A stretch of 64,000 nucleotides of DNA from contig CAJUKE010000002.1 in the NCBI GenBank assembly GCA_910587075.1, positions 1 through 64,000 on the forward strand, given 5' to 3'. The DNA comes from an uncultured Muribaculaceae bacterium. GTDB lineage: Bacteria > Bacteroidota > Bacteroidia > Bacteroidales > Muribaculaceae. Made by a program: the position numbers and the translations under genes. The notes under the pieces are model-generated. The model made no database searches and was not told the origin of the DNA. It saw only the letters and a list, made by a program, of their open reading frames with translations. Below are positions 35,737 to 45,100 of this stretch, piece after piece; position 1 is the stretch's first letter, and every line of letters starts with the position of its first letter.

Positions 35737-35744
35737 TAATTTTG
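35737..35744 (+). promoter_or_regulatory. -7 element touching the TPR start codon
   Basis: TAATTTTG matches the -7 consensus but ends only four bases before the ATG at 35749. No good -33 element is found at 19-21 bases upstream. If used, the mRNA would be leaderless or nearly so. Confidence 0.45.
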
Positions 35745-35748
35745 GCGT

Positions 35749-36561
35749 ATGAAAATATTCTGGAAACATATAACGCCCCGCCTCGTAGCGCCCCTCGCCG
35801 TCATCCTCTCCCTCTTTGCGGCCCCTGCCGCCGACTACATCACCTGCGTCGAGGAAGCCGAGCGCGCCATAGCCCAAGGCAACTACGAACTGGCCGGCGA
35901 ATGGCTCAAAGAGGCCATGACCACCGAGCCTTCCAACGCCAACAACATACTCCTACTCTCAAACCTCGGCATGGTGCAGTTCTACGCCGGAAACGACTCC
36001 CTCGCCCTCGGCACCCTCTCCCAGGCCCGAGCTATGGCCCCCGGCTCGGTCACCATCCTTTCGAACCGCGCCCGCGTCCTCGACCATATGGGGCGCCGCG
36101 ACGACGCCATAGCCGACCTCACCCTCGCTATAGCGACCGACTCCCTCTACGCTCCCGCCTACTACGAGCGCGGCGCCCTGCGCCTCGATGCCGGCGACCT
36201 CCCCGCCGCCGAGGCCGATATGCTCGCCCACCGCGCACTGCGCCCCAAAGCCCGCCAGTCGCTCCTCGCCCTCGCTCTGATCTACTCCGCCACCGGCCGT
36301 CACCGCGAAGCCCTGAACGCCTACAACGAGCTCCTCGAAGGGCATCCCGACCCCGACCTCCTCGCCGCCCGCGCCAATTGCCGTATGGACCTCGGTGACC
36401 TCCCCGAAGCTGCCGAGGACATCCAGGAAGGCCTCGCGCTCGCCCCCGACGACCCCGGCCTCTACCTCAGCCGCGCCCGCCTCAACCGCCTCCGCTACCG
36501 CCCCGCCGACGCCGACGCCGACGAACGCCGCGCCGCCTCCCTCCTCGCCCCCGCCCCCTGA
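35749..36561 (+). CDS. Tetratricopeptide repeat protein
   Basis: Protein of 270 residues with an N-terminal hydrophobic segment (about 12-26, PRLVAPLAVILSLFAAPAA) that may be a signal peptide, then about six TPR units: AERAIAQGNYELAGEWLKEAM, SNLGMVQFYAGNDSLALGTL, NRARVLDHMGRRDDAIADL, YERGALRLDAGDLPAAEADM, LALIYSATGRHREALNAY and RANCRMDLGDLPEAAEDI. The pattern of small and large hydrophobics is typical. It would act as a protein-binding scaffold, probably in the periplasm; the partner is unknown. A dispersed repeat follows the stop. Confidence 0.85.
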   Translation: MKIFWKHITPRLVAPLAVILSLFAAPAADYITCVEEAERAIAQGNYELAGEWLKEAMTTEPSNANNILLLSNLGMVQFYAGNDSLALGTLSQARAMAPGSVTILSNRARVLDHMGRRDDAIADLTLAIATDSLYAPAYYERGALRLDAGDLPAAEADMLAHRALRPKARQSLLALALIYSATGRHREALNAYNELLEGHPDPDLLAARANCRMDLGDLPEAAEDIQEGLALAPDDPGLYLSRARLNRLRYRPADADADERRAASLLAPAP

Positions 36562-36889
36562 TCCCCGCCCCCTGATCCCCCTCCCTCCTCCGCCCCTTTT
36601 CCCCTCGCCTCTTCACCCTTTCCCTCTCTTCCCCGCCTTGTCGTTCCGTGCCGAGGGCGAAGCCCTCGGGCTTCCCCCCTCTGGTGCGCGAGGCGGAAGC
36701 CGAGCGAAGTGTAGCGTTCCCCCGCAGGCTTTTGTCTCGGTGCGGGCGGCTTGCCGCCCCTTTTCCCCTCCCCCCGCGCCGGTTATTAAAAAAGCTCCAA
36801 ACCATCTCGGCATCCCGCTTGTTATATCCTTGATATATAGTTACAGTAGCGGCAATATTAGGCCGGCTGCCCAAAACAACTAAGCGGTT
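36562..36889. other. C/T-rich intergenic region with a dispersed repeat
   Basis: No gene. From the stop of the TPR gene the plus strand is mostly C and T (36562-36645). Then comes a perfect hairpin CCGAGGGC/GCCCTCGG with a GAA loop (36651-36669), the dispersed repeat copy A (36678-36767), and a short AT-richer part that should carry the start region of the DUF3108 gene. No full promoter match is seen. Confidence 0.6.
36678..36767 (+). repeat. Dispersed intergenic repeat, copy A
   Basis: Contains the shared 25-base core at 36684-36708 and the second shared hairpin GGGCGG-CTTG-CCGCCC (36744-36759) behind GCAGGCTTTTGTCTC. The core folds as GCGAGGC, GGAA loop, GCCGAGC, with a tandem G-A mismatch. 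Same strand as the upstream gene. Confidence 0.75.
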
Positions 36890-37660
36890 ATGAAAAAGAA
36901 TTGGTTTATCACTTTCGCGGTGCTCTTCGTCTCGTTCACCCTTTCAGCATGGAACGTCCCCGACGAAACACTCCGTTACAGCGTCCGTTTCAAATGGGGC
37001 CTTATTGACGCCAACGCCGGAGTCGCCACCCTGTCGACCGTCAACAACCCTGCCGACGGCACTTTCACAGCAACACTCTCCGGCAAGTCGGTCGACCTCC
37101 TGGGCCACTACTATGCCGCCACCGACACCATGGTTGGCACCATAATGTCAGCCGATTTCCGACCAGTATACAACCAGCGCATTACCGGCGAGTCGGGCGA
37201 ATTCGACATAGAAACTATAACCTACGACCATTCCGGCCAGTCGTCGGAGGGCGAAATCGTAAAGCGCCTGCCCGATGGGAAGGTGGTACGCTCCCGGGTA
37301 AGCCATTACGCCGGAGGCCTCACGCTGGACCTCCTCGCCGTGTTCTACTACATACGCCAGATACCGTATGAGCAGATGACCCCCGGGGAGACCGTAACGG
37401 TCAACATATTTGCCGGAACATCGCCCGAAATCCTTTCGGTGACCTACAACGGCCGCGTCACTCGACCCGTGAGAGGCCGCGAGGTGCCCGCGTTCGACAT
37501 TAGCCTCACTTTCTCCGCCCGCTCCGGCTCCCAGTCGCCCGACGATATGGAAATCTGGATTTCCGACGACGCCACCCGTGTTCCCGTGCAGATCAACGGC
37601 TCGTTGAAAATCGGGCACATCGAGTGCTCACTTCTCGGCGAGGAGGCTGACGCTCTCTGA
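36890..37660 (+). CDS. DUF3108 domain protein (first of a pair)
   Basis: Exported protein of 256 residues with signal peptide (ends near LSAWNV) and a beta-rich body typical of DUF3108, which resembles lipocalin/LolB-like half barrels. The start of the domain, LRYSVRFKWGLIDANAGVATL, parallels the next gene's LTYDVMYKWGLINKKAGDVTI, so they are tandem paralogues. The middle (LDLLAVFYYIRQIPYEQMTPGETVTVNIF) is also shared. The role is unknown; DUF3108 proteins are usually periplasmic. Confidence 0.85.
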   Translation: MKKNWFITFAVLFVSFTLSAWNVPDETLRYSVRFKWGLIDANAGVATLSTVNNPADGTFTATLSGKSVDLLGHYYAATDTMVGTIMSADFRPVYNQRITGESGEFDIETITYDHSGQSSEGEIVKRLPDGKVVRSRVSHYAGGLTLDLLAVFYYIRQIPYEQMTPGETVTVNIFAGTSPEILSVTYNGRVTRPVRGREVPAFDISLTFSARSGSQSPDDMEIWISDDATRVPVQINGSLKIGHIECSLLGEEADAL

Positions 37661-37733
37661 ATACAACTGTGATATTGAGTTGCATAGTGTCGCTCATCCT
37701 TTAAAACCAGGTATTTAAGCGACGCGGCGCTCC

Positions 37734-37761
37734 GGGCGGTGGCAATTCTTTTGAACCGCCC
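37734..37761 (+). other. Small hairpin between the DUF3108 genes
   Basis: GGGCGGT (37734-37740) pairs with ACCGCCC (37755-37761), loop of 14, followed by TCTAAACC. It might be a weak attenuator. No other signal was seen in the 139-base gap. Confidence 0.35.
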
Positions 37762-37799
37762 TCTAAACCTTGCCCCTCAACACGCGTCTAAACTACATG

Positions 37800-38582
37800 A
37801 TGAAAAAAATACTGCTAACACTCGTTCTCGCGATAGCCGCGTTCAGCTCCTCGTTCGCTTGGGAAGTTCCCCAGGAGAAGCTCACCTACGACGTGATGTA
37901 CAAATGGGGCCTGATCAACAAAAAGGCCGGCGACGTCACCATAACCACCTCCATGAAGCCCGGCACCCCCGAGTTCCGGGCCCTCCTCACCGCCCGCACC
38001 GCCAAGTGGGCCGACCGCTTCTACCACGTCCGCGACACCCTCAAAGGCAGCATCGCGAAAGCCACCTTCTACCCCTCATACTACGAGAAAATAGCCCGCG
38101 AGGGGGGCGACTTCAACCACGACATCCTCGTGTACGACCGCTCAGGAGGCCAGGTTAAGGCCGACGTAAAAGTGGCCCGGCAGAAAAAGGATGCCAAGAC
38201 CGTCAAGCGCTCCACCAAGACCCTCACCTCTACCGGCCCGACCCTCGATATGCTAAGCGCCTTCTACTTCATGCGCTCCTTCGACTTCGCCAAGCTCCAC
38301 AAAGGGCAGATGGTCAAGGTGACTGTCTTTTCAGGCCGCGAGAAAGAAGTGCTCACCATCCATTTCGACAACCGCGACCGCGTGAAAGTAGGCAAGAAAG
38401 AGTACGACGCCTTCCACATCACCTTCACCTTCACCTCCCGCGACGGCAAGAAAACCTCCGACAACATGGATGCCTGGATCTCCACCGGTCCCGAGCGCAT
38501 CCCCCTTCTGCTCGAAGGGAAGCTCCCCGTCGGCAAAGTCCGTGCCGTCTACTCCGGCCCCATCCCCTCCACCGCCGGCTAA
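37800..38582 (+). CDS. DUF3108 domain protein (second of a pair)
   Basis: Exported protein of 260 residues from the ATG at 37800 (MKKILLTLVLAIAAFSSSFA is a clean signal peptide; another ATG lies one codon upstream). It shares the DUF3108 strand order with the preceding gene, including LDMLSAFYFMRSFDFAKLHKG, DGKKTSDNMDAWISTGPERI and a final KVRAVYSG. It is more basic than its partner. Two copies of the dispersed repeat follow its stop. Confidence 0.85.
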   Translation: MKKILLTLVLAIAAFSSSFAWEVPQEKLTYDVMYKWGLINKKAGDVTITTSMKPGTPEFRALLTARTAKWADRFYHVRDTLKGSIAKATFYPSYYEKIAREGGDFNHDILVYDRSGGQVKADVKVARQKKDAKTVKRSTKTLTSTGPTLDMLSAFYFMRSFDFAKLHKGQMVKVTVFSGREKEVLTIHFDNRDRVKVGKKEYDAFHITFTFTSRDGKKTSDNMDAWISTGPERIPLLLEGKLPVGKVRAVYSGPIPSTAG

Positions 38583-38609
38583 TCCCCCCTCTCTCCTCTC
38601 TCCCCCTCC

Positions 38610-38760
38610 TTCCGTCCTCTGGTGCGCGAGGCGGAAGCCGAGCGAAGTGTAGCCTCCCGTATCTCCTTCCCCTTTCTCCTCTCTCCTCCCTCCTCCCTCC
38701 CCGGTTCCCTCCGCAGGCTTTTGTCCTCAGTGCGGGCGGCTTGCCGCCCGTTCCCCTCCT
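38610..38760 (+). repeat. Dispersed intergenic repeat, copy B
   Basis: Full-length copy: core at 38622-38646, then a C/T-rich spacer, then GCAGGCTTTTGTC and the CTTG-loop hairpin (about 38732-38750). It is about 90 percent alike by eye to copy C, which follows it directly. Confidence 0.8.
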
Positions 38761-38788
38761 TCCGTCCTCCCTCTCCTTTCCCTCTGCC

Positions 38789-38933
38789 TTCCGTCCTCTG
38801 GTGCGCGAGGCGGAAGCCGAGCGAAGGGTAGCCTCCCGTATCTCCTTCCCCCGTTCTCCTCTCTCCTCCCTCCCCGGTTCCGCCCCGCGGGCTTTTGTCT
38901 CAGTGCGGGCGGCTTGCCGCCCGTTCCCCTCCT
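38789..38933 (+). repeat. Dispersed intergenic repeat, copy C
   Basis: Core at 38801-38825 and CTTG-loop hairpin at about 38903-38922. The spacer CTCCCGTATCTCCTTCCCC is shared with copy B. A partial duplication of its tail (TTGCCGCCCGTTCC) runs up to the end of the convergent regulator gene. Confidence 0.8.
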
Positions 38934-38948
38934 TGCCGCCCGTTCCTC

Positions 38949-41864
38949 TCAGAGGTTATCGAGGTAAGCCGTCAGCGAAGCCTCGGCTGGGAGGTTCATC
39001 TTCTTGCGCAGCCTGTAGCGCGCCATCTCAACCGACTTGTACGAAATATTGATCAGCGGCGCGATCTCCTTGCTTGAAAGCCCCATCTTTATATAGCAGC
39101 AGAGCCGCTTGTCGGCCGCGCTGAGGTTCGGGTGCAGTTCCATCAGGCGCTTCGTATAGTTGGCGTAAACAATATCAAAGTTCTGGTTGAAAGTCTTCCA
39201 GTCATTATCGTGGCTTATACTCTCCTCGATCGACGACTGAATCTTGGCCAGCATCCGCTGCGCCGCCGGAGCCCCGATCTCCGTCGCCGAGAGCTCCTGT
39301 ATTTTCGCCAGTTTCGTGGCTATCTCCTGCAGAATCTCGTTCTTGCGTATCAGGTTCATCGTAGTGCTGCTGAGCTCCTGGCTCTTATGCTTGATGTCCT
39401 GTTCGAGCTGTTCCGACTTCAGCGTCGCGATTTCGAAATCCTTCACCAGCGACTCCTGTTCGGTCTGCCTCCTCACCGCGTCGAGCTCCCGCTCCTTCTT
39501 CAGTTCGAGGTCGCGGCGCGTGCGCCAAATCCAGCGCCGCAGCAGCCAGTATATCGTCAGCAGCGCCAGCGCCGCCAGCGATATATACGCCGCTTTCGCC
39601 GTGCCCGACTTGTACCACGGGGGCCTCACCTTCAGCTCGAAGCTCGTCTCCTCCACATTCCCCGTGCGACTGTTGCGCGACCGCAGATAAAGCGTGTAGC
39701 TCCCCTCCGGCAACCGCGTGTATTCCCTTGAAGCCTCCGGCGAGAACGGCGTCCAGTCCGAATCATAGTTTTTCAGATACGAGCTGAACTCAACCCCGGC
39801 CTCCGAGCGGTATTCGGGGCATGCGAAGTCAAACCGCAGCGAGTTAAGGCTGTAGGGCACAATCAGCGCCCCTCCCGCGGCGCCCCTTACCGTCGGGGTG
39901 CGGTATATCAGCGAGTCGCGGTTGGCGTACACGGCGCTGACAAACGGGCGGGGCTCCTCCCCGGCGCGCCCCGAGCGCCGAGGGTCGATATTCCAGAACC
40001 CGTCCTGCGTTGACACCAATAGCTGCCCCTCGCCTATGAGGTCGAGGTGCGAGAATCCCGGTATTATGTTGCCGCGCATGGTCTTGAACGTTGTGGTGTC
40101 GGCGCGGTAGTGCCCGTCCTTGCCGAGTATCGCTATGTCGATGCCGCTGTTTTCAAGCACCGCCAGCACCGAGTCGGAGAGCACTCTGAGCGACCCCGCG
40201 GTGCCCCGGGGGAATATCTCCCCCAACTCTCCGTCGGGCACTATCTTGTCGGTCAGCGCGTCGTAATGGTAGAATCCCGCCGAGGTCGAGAAAATGGTGC
40301 GCCCCTTGAAGGTGGTCACCGTGTTGTTATTGTTGTCGGGAAGCCCGTCCGAGGCGCTGTAGAGTCGGTTTCTGATGAAGCGGCCCGTCGAGGGGTCGAA
40401 CCGCAGCCGGTATACCCCCTTTCGCCAGTGGGGCATCCATATTTCCCCCTGGCGGTCCTGGATGAAGTCGCCCGATATGTCGTCGTAACCCTCGACCTGG
40501 CCCCGGTCGACCCACCGCCCGGCCTGGTTCTTCTCCAGCAGGTGGAATTTCTGGTAGGTCGACGCGAGCGCCATCCCTTCGCGGCCCGTCAGCGGAAGCA
40601 CTCGCATGGTGCCGCTCACCCCCTCGACGCGGTACATCGGGCTGTCGCCATCCTTGACGTAAATCCCCGCGTCGGTGGCCACGAACATCTCGCTTCCGTG
40701 CTCCGTGACCGACCACACCTGCCCGTTGGCCTCCCGCCTGAACGTCATCGGCGACGGCGCCGCGCGGAAAGGGTAGGGGGCCGAGTACAGCCCCTGGTTG
40801 GTGCCGAGGTATATGCGGTCGCCGCGTCGGGTCGAGGTGTACCCCGCGCCGATCGGGTTCAGCGGCCCGGTAAGGTTGGTGAGCGCGGTGTTGTACACGG
40901 CGTAGTCGAGCCCGTCGTCGAGCGAGAGCCACAGGTTGCCGGCCCGGTCGAAGTAGGCCGCGAGCACCGTATTGTTCTGCAGCCCGCTCTCCTTGTTGAT
41001 ATATTCGGCCTCCCCGGTCTTGAAATTCTTCACCACGGCGCCGCGGTTCACCGTGCCGAACACATAGCTGTCACCTTGGCGGGCGGCGCTGAAAAGCTGG
41101 TTCTCCTTAAGGAACCGGCTTATGTCGCATTCCAGCGGTTCGGCCGAGGTGCCGTCGTAAATGTAGAGCCCGTCGGCCGAGGTGCCGATCAGTATCTCCG
41201 AGCCGTCGTTGAACGGCAGCATCGCCATGATTTTTTTCCCGGCGAGCCGTTCCGTCCCGGCGAGCGTGGTTATGTTGTCGCCGTCGATGCGGAGTATGTC
41301 GCCGTTGTCGAGCGCTACGAACGCCGCGTCGCCTATCGGGGCGGTGCGCGATATGCGGCTCCGGGCGTTGTGGCATTGCAGCGCGTTATCGTTGAGGCAC
41401 AGCAGGTGGTAGTCGCTTTGAAACCATATCCGCCCCTCGCTCGTCACGATTTTCCATACCTCCGATAGGGGAGGGTGGAGCTCGGGAAGCCCGCTCGACA
41501 GCGATGTGTAGGCCAGCTCCCCCGACACCGAGTCGGGCGCGAAGTAGCCGAACTCGCCCGACCCTCCGGCGTATATGCGCCCGCTCTCCGGCTCGTACAT
41601 CAGCGACCGAACGGTGGTGAAGTTCGGCAGGGTGTAGCGCCGCCACCGCGAGCCGTCGAACGTGAGCATCCCGTCGCGGTTGGCCACATATACGCGCCCG
41701 GCGCTGTCCTGGACGCACTCCCAGTTCTGCGCTCCGCTCCCGTAGGCTTCGCGGGTGAAGTTCCTCACGGGCACGAAACCGCCCGCCCCCCGCGCGATGG
41801 CGGCGGCAAGCAGCATTAGCGTTATCGACAGTACTATTCTCGCGGGAGTTGTATGGTTTTTCAA
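38949..41864 (-). CDS. Membrane-spanning propeller / LuxR-type regulator of the glucan locus
   Basis: SusR-like one-component regulator. The TTG start at 41864 gives MKNHTTPARIVLSITLML, a typical signal/anchor (971 residues); an upstream in-frame TTG at 41891 overlaps the likely promoter. The periplasmic part (about 30-690) has two-component-propeller repeats (QDSAGRVYVANRDGML, DRAGNLWLSLDDGL). A triple-tyrosine Y_Y_Y domain follows (about 700-765, LPEGSYTLYLRSRN). Then come a membrane helix (near 775-795), a long coiled coil, and a C-terminal LuxR-type HTH (NLSAADKRLCCYIKMGLSS, EIAPLINISYKSVEMARYR). No kinase domain. It is divergent from susC and should control it. Confidence 0.9.
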   Translation of the reverse strand: MKNHTTPARIVLSITLMLLAAAIARGAGGFVPVRNFTREAYGSGAQNWECVQDSAGRVYVANRDGMLTFDGSRWRRYTLPNFTTVRSLMYEPESGRIYAGGSGEFGYFAPDSVSGELAYTSLSSGLPELHPPLSEVWKIVTSEGRIWFQSDYHLLCLNDNALQCHNARSRISRTAPIGDAAFVALDNGDILRIDGDNITTLAGTERLAGKKIMAMLPFNDGSEILIGTSADGLYIYDGTSAEPLECDISRFLKENQLFSAARQGDSYVFGTVNRGAVVKNFKTGEAEYINKESGLQNNTVLAAYFDRAGNLWLSLDDGLDYAVYNTALTNLTGPLNPIGAGYTSTRRGDRIYLGTNQGLYSAPYPFRAAPSPMTFRREANGQVWSVTEHGSEMFVATDAGIYVKDGDSPMYRVEGVSGTMRVLPLTGREGMALASTYQKFHLLEKNQAGRWVDRGQVEGYDDISGDFIQDRQGEIWMPHWRKGVYRLRFDPSTGRFIRNRLYSASDGLPDNNNNTVTTFKGRTIFSTSAGFYHYDALTDKIVPDGELGEIFPRGTAGSLRVLSDSVLAVLENSGIDIAILGKDGHYRADTTTFKTMRGNIIPGFSHLDLIGEGQLLVSTQDGFWNIDPRRSGRAGEEPRPFVSAVYANRDSLIYRTPTVRGAAGGALIVPYSLNSLRFDFACPEYRSEAGVEFSSYLKNYDSDWTPFSPEASREYTRLPEGSYTLYLRSRNSRTGNVEETSFELKVRPPWYKSGTAKAAYISLAALALLTIYWLLRRWIWRTRRDLELKKERELDAVRRQTEQESLVKDFEIATLKSEQLEQDIKHKSQELSSTTMNLIRKNEILQEIATKLAKIQELSATEIGAPAAQRMLAKIQSSIEESISHDNDWKTFNQNFDIVYANYTKRLMELHPNLSAADKRLCCYIKMGLSSKEIAPLINISYKSVEMARYRLRKKMNLPAEASLTAYLDNL

Positions 41865-41984
41865 GTGCGGGGGTGTTGAATTTGGCCGCAAGTTAAGAAT
41901 TTATGCCATGTAGGGTGCGAAATAAATATATGTTATAAAACATAAATTTGGTAAAATTTTGTAAAACAAGTTATTGCGATTGGT

Positions 41985-42037
41985 TTGTAGAGGAATTGTA
42001 GGGGCGTTTTTTCGCGCTTGTAGAGGTCTAATAGGGG
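41985..42037 (+). promoter_or_regulatory. Phased direct repeats, candidate operator for susC
   Basis: TTGTAGAGG (41985), TTGTAGGGG (41996), TTGTAGAGG (42018) and TAATAGGGG (42029) are spaced 11, 22 and 11 bases, so all face the same side of the helix. They form two 20-base units (41985-42004 and 42018-42037) that agree at 16 of 20 positions. The last ends eight bases before the -33 element. Likely binding sites of the divergent regulator. Confidence 0.65.
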
Positions 42038-42044
42038 TCTTCCT

Positions 42045-42076
42045 ATTGCGAGTTGCGTTTCGCGGTAGTAACTTTG
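42045..42076 (+). promoter_or_regulatory. Promoter candidate for susC
   Basis: ATTG (42045-42048), 20 bases, then TAACTTTG (42069-42076), a full -7 match. Transcription would start near 42080, leaving a leader of about 95 bases. Confidence 0.75.
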
Positions 42077-42175
42077 CGCCGTCAACCAATCGCTGTTTGA
42101 CCCGCTCCGCTGCCCGGAGCCGGCTTAAACTGATACCGCTTACTCTTCACCAAAGCTAATACCATTCATTATAAT

Positions 42176-45100
42176 ATGAACAAGGCAATCTTTTCTCTGC
42201 TTTTCCTCCTGTTGGGAATCTCGGTTTCCGCGCAGGGCATCTCCGTTACCGGGGTCGTTACCTCCGCCGAGGATGGCGAGCCGCTCATCGGCGCCTCGGT
42301 CCGCGTTAAGGGGGAATCCTCCGGCGTCACTACCGACATCGACGGCAAATACCTTATTAATGTAAAGAAGGGGGCTGCGCTCCAGTTCACATATGTGGGC
42401 TACGAACCCGCCGAGCGCGTGGTCAAGGATGCCTCCCCGGTCAATGTGGCCCTCCGACAGCAGTCGAATCTGCTCGACGAGCTGGTGGTCATCGGCTACG
42501 GGGCCGTCAAGAAGAGCGACCTCACGGGCTCGGTAAGCAGCGTCTCATCCGACAAACTCACCAAGACGCCAGCCGCGTCGCTCTCCAACGCCCTCCAGGG
42601 CCAGGTCGCCGGCGTCACGGTCAACTCGTTGACCGGGCGCCCCGGCGCGGGCGCCGAGGTGCGCATTAGAGGTGTTGGTACCGTTAATGGTTCCTCTCCT
42701 ATATATGTGGTCGATGGCGTGATAGCCGACGACATCGACTTCCTCTCGCCCAACGACATCGAGCACGTCGAAGTGCTCAAGGATGCCTCGGCTACCGCCA
42801 TCTACGGCTCCCGCGGCGCCAACGGTGTCATCATCGTCACCACCAAGGGTGGCGGACTCAAGCAGCCCACCCACGTCACTTTCAACGGCTATGTGGGTGT
42901 GCAGCAGCGCTGGAAAAAGCTCAAGGTGATGAATGCCAAGGATTACGCCGACACCTATGTGGCGATCAACGGCAACAACGCCGCCAAGAAGGTCTACGCT
43001 GAGCAGGGCTTCAACCAGTGGCTCAACCTCTACCAGGGTGTACGCTCTTCCGACTATTACCCGACCGTTTACAACCCCGATACCAACCCCTCGGGCTTCG
43101 ACTACTCAGCCGTCGACACCGACTGGCAGGACGAGGTGTTCCGCAACGGCCTCATTCAGAACTACCATCTCGCCCTCGACGGTGGCTCCGACCGCATGAC
43201 CTACTCTATGTCGGCAAGCTGGTTCGGCCAGGAGGGTATCATCATCGGCTCTGACTACCAGCGATTCACCGCCCGACTCAACACCTCTTTCCAGGCTTTC
43301 CCCTGGCTGAAGGTCGGCGAGAACATCACCTTTATGTCGTCGGTGGCCAAGAACGCCTACGAGAGCGGCGACAACTCCGAGAGCGCCGGCGCCAACATCC
43401 TCTCGGCGGCTTTCGCCATGGCTCCCTGGGACCCCACCCGCTACCCCGAGGGCACCGTCAACCGTAAAGGGGAGGATATGGGGGGCCGCATCTCGGCCGG
43501 TTCAGCCTACAAGAACGTCACCAATCCGCTGTCGATGGTCGAGTACTCCCACCCCAAGGTCAACAGCGAGCGCTTCGTGGGCAACGTGTTCCTCGAACTC
43601 ACCCCGGTGAAGCACTTCAACCTCCGCTCAAGCTACAGCTTCGACTACCGCCTCACCCGCGACAAGAGCTTCATGGACTCCTACGAGGTGTCGGCCTACG
43701 ACAAGCGCGAGAAAAATTTCCTCTCCTCCTCGATGGCGCGCAGCTACTACTGGAACGTCGACAACATCCTCACCTACAACAATACTTTCGGCAAGCACTC
43801 CCTCACCGCGATGGCCGGTTTCACAATCGAGGAGTACAACTATTACTCGATCGGAAACTCCGGCTCCAGCATCCTCAACCCCGTGGAGCGCAACTGGTAT
43901 CTCTCGCAGGTGACCGACGACTACGGCACGCCCAGCGACGGAGTGGCCCGCAACCGCCGCCAGTCTTGGCTCGGACGCGTAAACTACTCCTTCGACAACC
44001 GCTACCTCCTGACGGTCAACTTCCGAGCCGACGGCTCCTCGAAGTTCGCCGAAAACCGCTGGGGCTACTTCCCCTCGTTCGCCCTCGCCTGGCGCGTTAG
44101 CAACGAATCGTTCCTCCGCGACTTCCAGCCCCTCAACGAGCTGAAGGTGCGCCTCGGATGGGGTAAGGTCGGCAACGACAATATAGGCAACGATGCCTTC
44201 GTGCAGAATATGTTCAACAACGGGCCTACCTTCGTCGATTATGTGCTCGGCTCGGGCCAGAGCCTGGTCAACGGCGCCGCCGTGCTCACCTGGATCAACA
44301 ACGGGGGCCACTGGGAGAACACCGAGCAGTGGAGCGCCGGTATCGACTTCAACTTCTGGAACGGCAAGCTCTCCGGATCGGTCGACGGGTTCATCCGCGA
44401 CACCAACGATATGCTCATGAGCGTCAACGCCCCGGCGCACGTCGGAAACCGCTACGCCAGCACCGCCAACGTGGGCAAGGTGCGCAACCAGGGTATCGAA
44501 ATCTCCCTCGACCACTACATGCAGGCCACCCGCGACTTCCGCTACTCCGTAGGCGGCAATGTCTCCTTCATCCACAACGAGCTTACCGAGCTCAACGGAG
44601 GCGCCCCGATTTACACTAACTACAACCAGGTGCAGGTAGTCGACCGCGGATTCCCCCTCTACTACTTCTGGGGATACCAGTACGAGGGTGTATACCGCTC
44701 CGACGAGGAGGTGCTCGAATACCTCCACGGCTACACCGCCGCCGACACCCCATTCCACGCCGGCGACGCCAAGTTCCGCGACAACAACGGCGACGGACGC
44801 ATCGACGACAAGGACCGCGTGAACCTCGGCTCCTCGATTCCCAAAATCAACTACGGCATAAACCTCGGGGCCTGGTACCGCGACTTCGACCTCCAGCTCT
44901 TCTTCCAGGGCGTGGCCGGCTCGAAAATCTACAACCAGATGCGCCACCGCCTCGAAAGCAACGGCACAACCTCCGTGCTCGACCCGATTATGGCCGACGC
45001 CTGGACAGTCGACAACCCCGACGGCTCACTCCCCAACCCCCGCAACTCGGTCAACTACTACGTCTCCGACCGCTTCCTGGAGAGCGGCAACTACTTCCGC

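Larger units (their letters stand above)
38583..38948. other. C/T-rich intergenic region with two tandem repeat copies
   Basis: No gene. Nearly all of it is the two dispersed repeat copies B and C with their C/T-rich spacers. It separates the DUF3108 gene from the convergent regulator gene, so any terminator function for both must come from the repeat hairpins. Confidence 0.65.
41865..42175. promoter_or_regulatory. Regulator/susC divergent control region
   Basis: No gene. AT-rich from about 41900 to 41980, then a phased array of TTGTAGRGG units (41985-42037), then the susC promoter. On the minus strand TTAACTTG at about 41897-41890 is an imperfect -7 element that could serve the regulator gene. 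Confidence 0.7.

Noticed and set aside
36651..36669. Hairpin CCGAGGGC/GCCCTCGG as a separate terminator
   Set aside because: The stem is perfect but is followed by C-rich sequence without T-run, so I listed it only as part of the intergenic region.
38622..39077. Short open frames over the repeat copies (such as 38741-39052)
   Set aside because: The similar peptides come only from the repeated DNA; they show no start context and run into the regulator gene.
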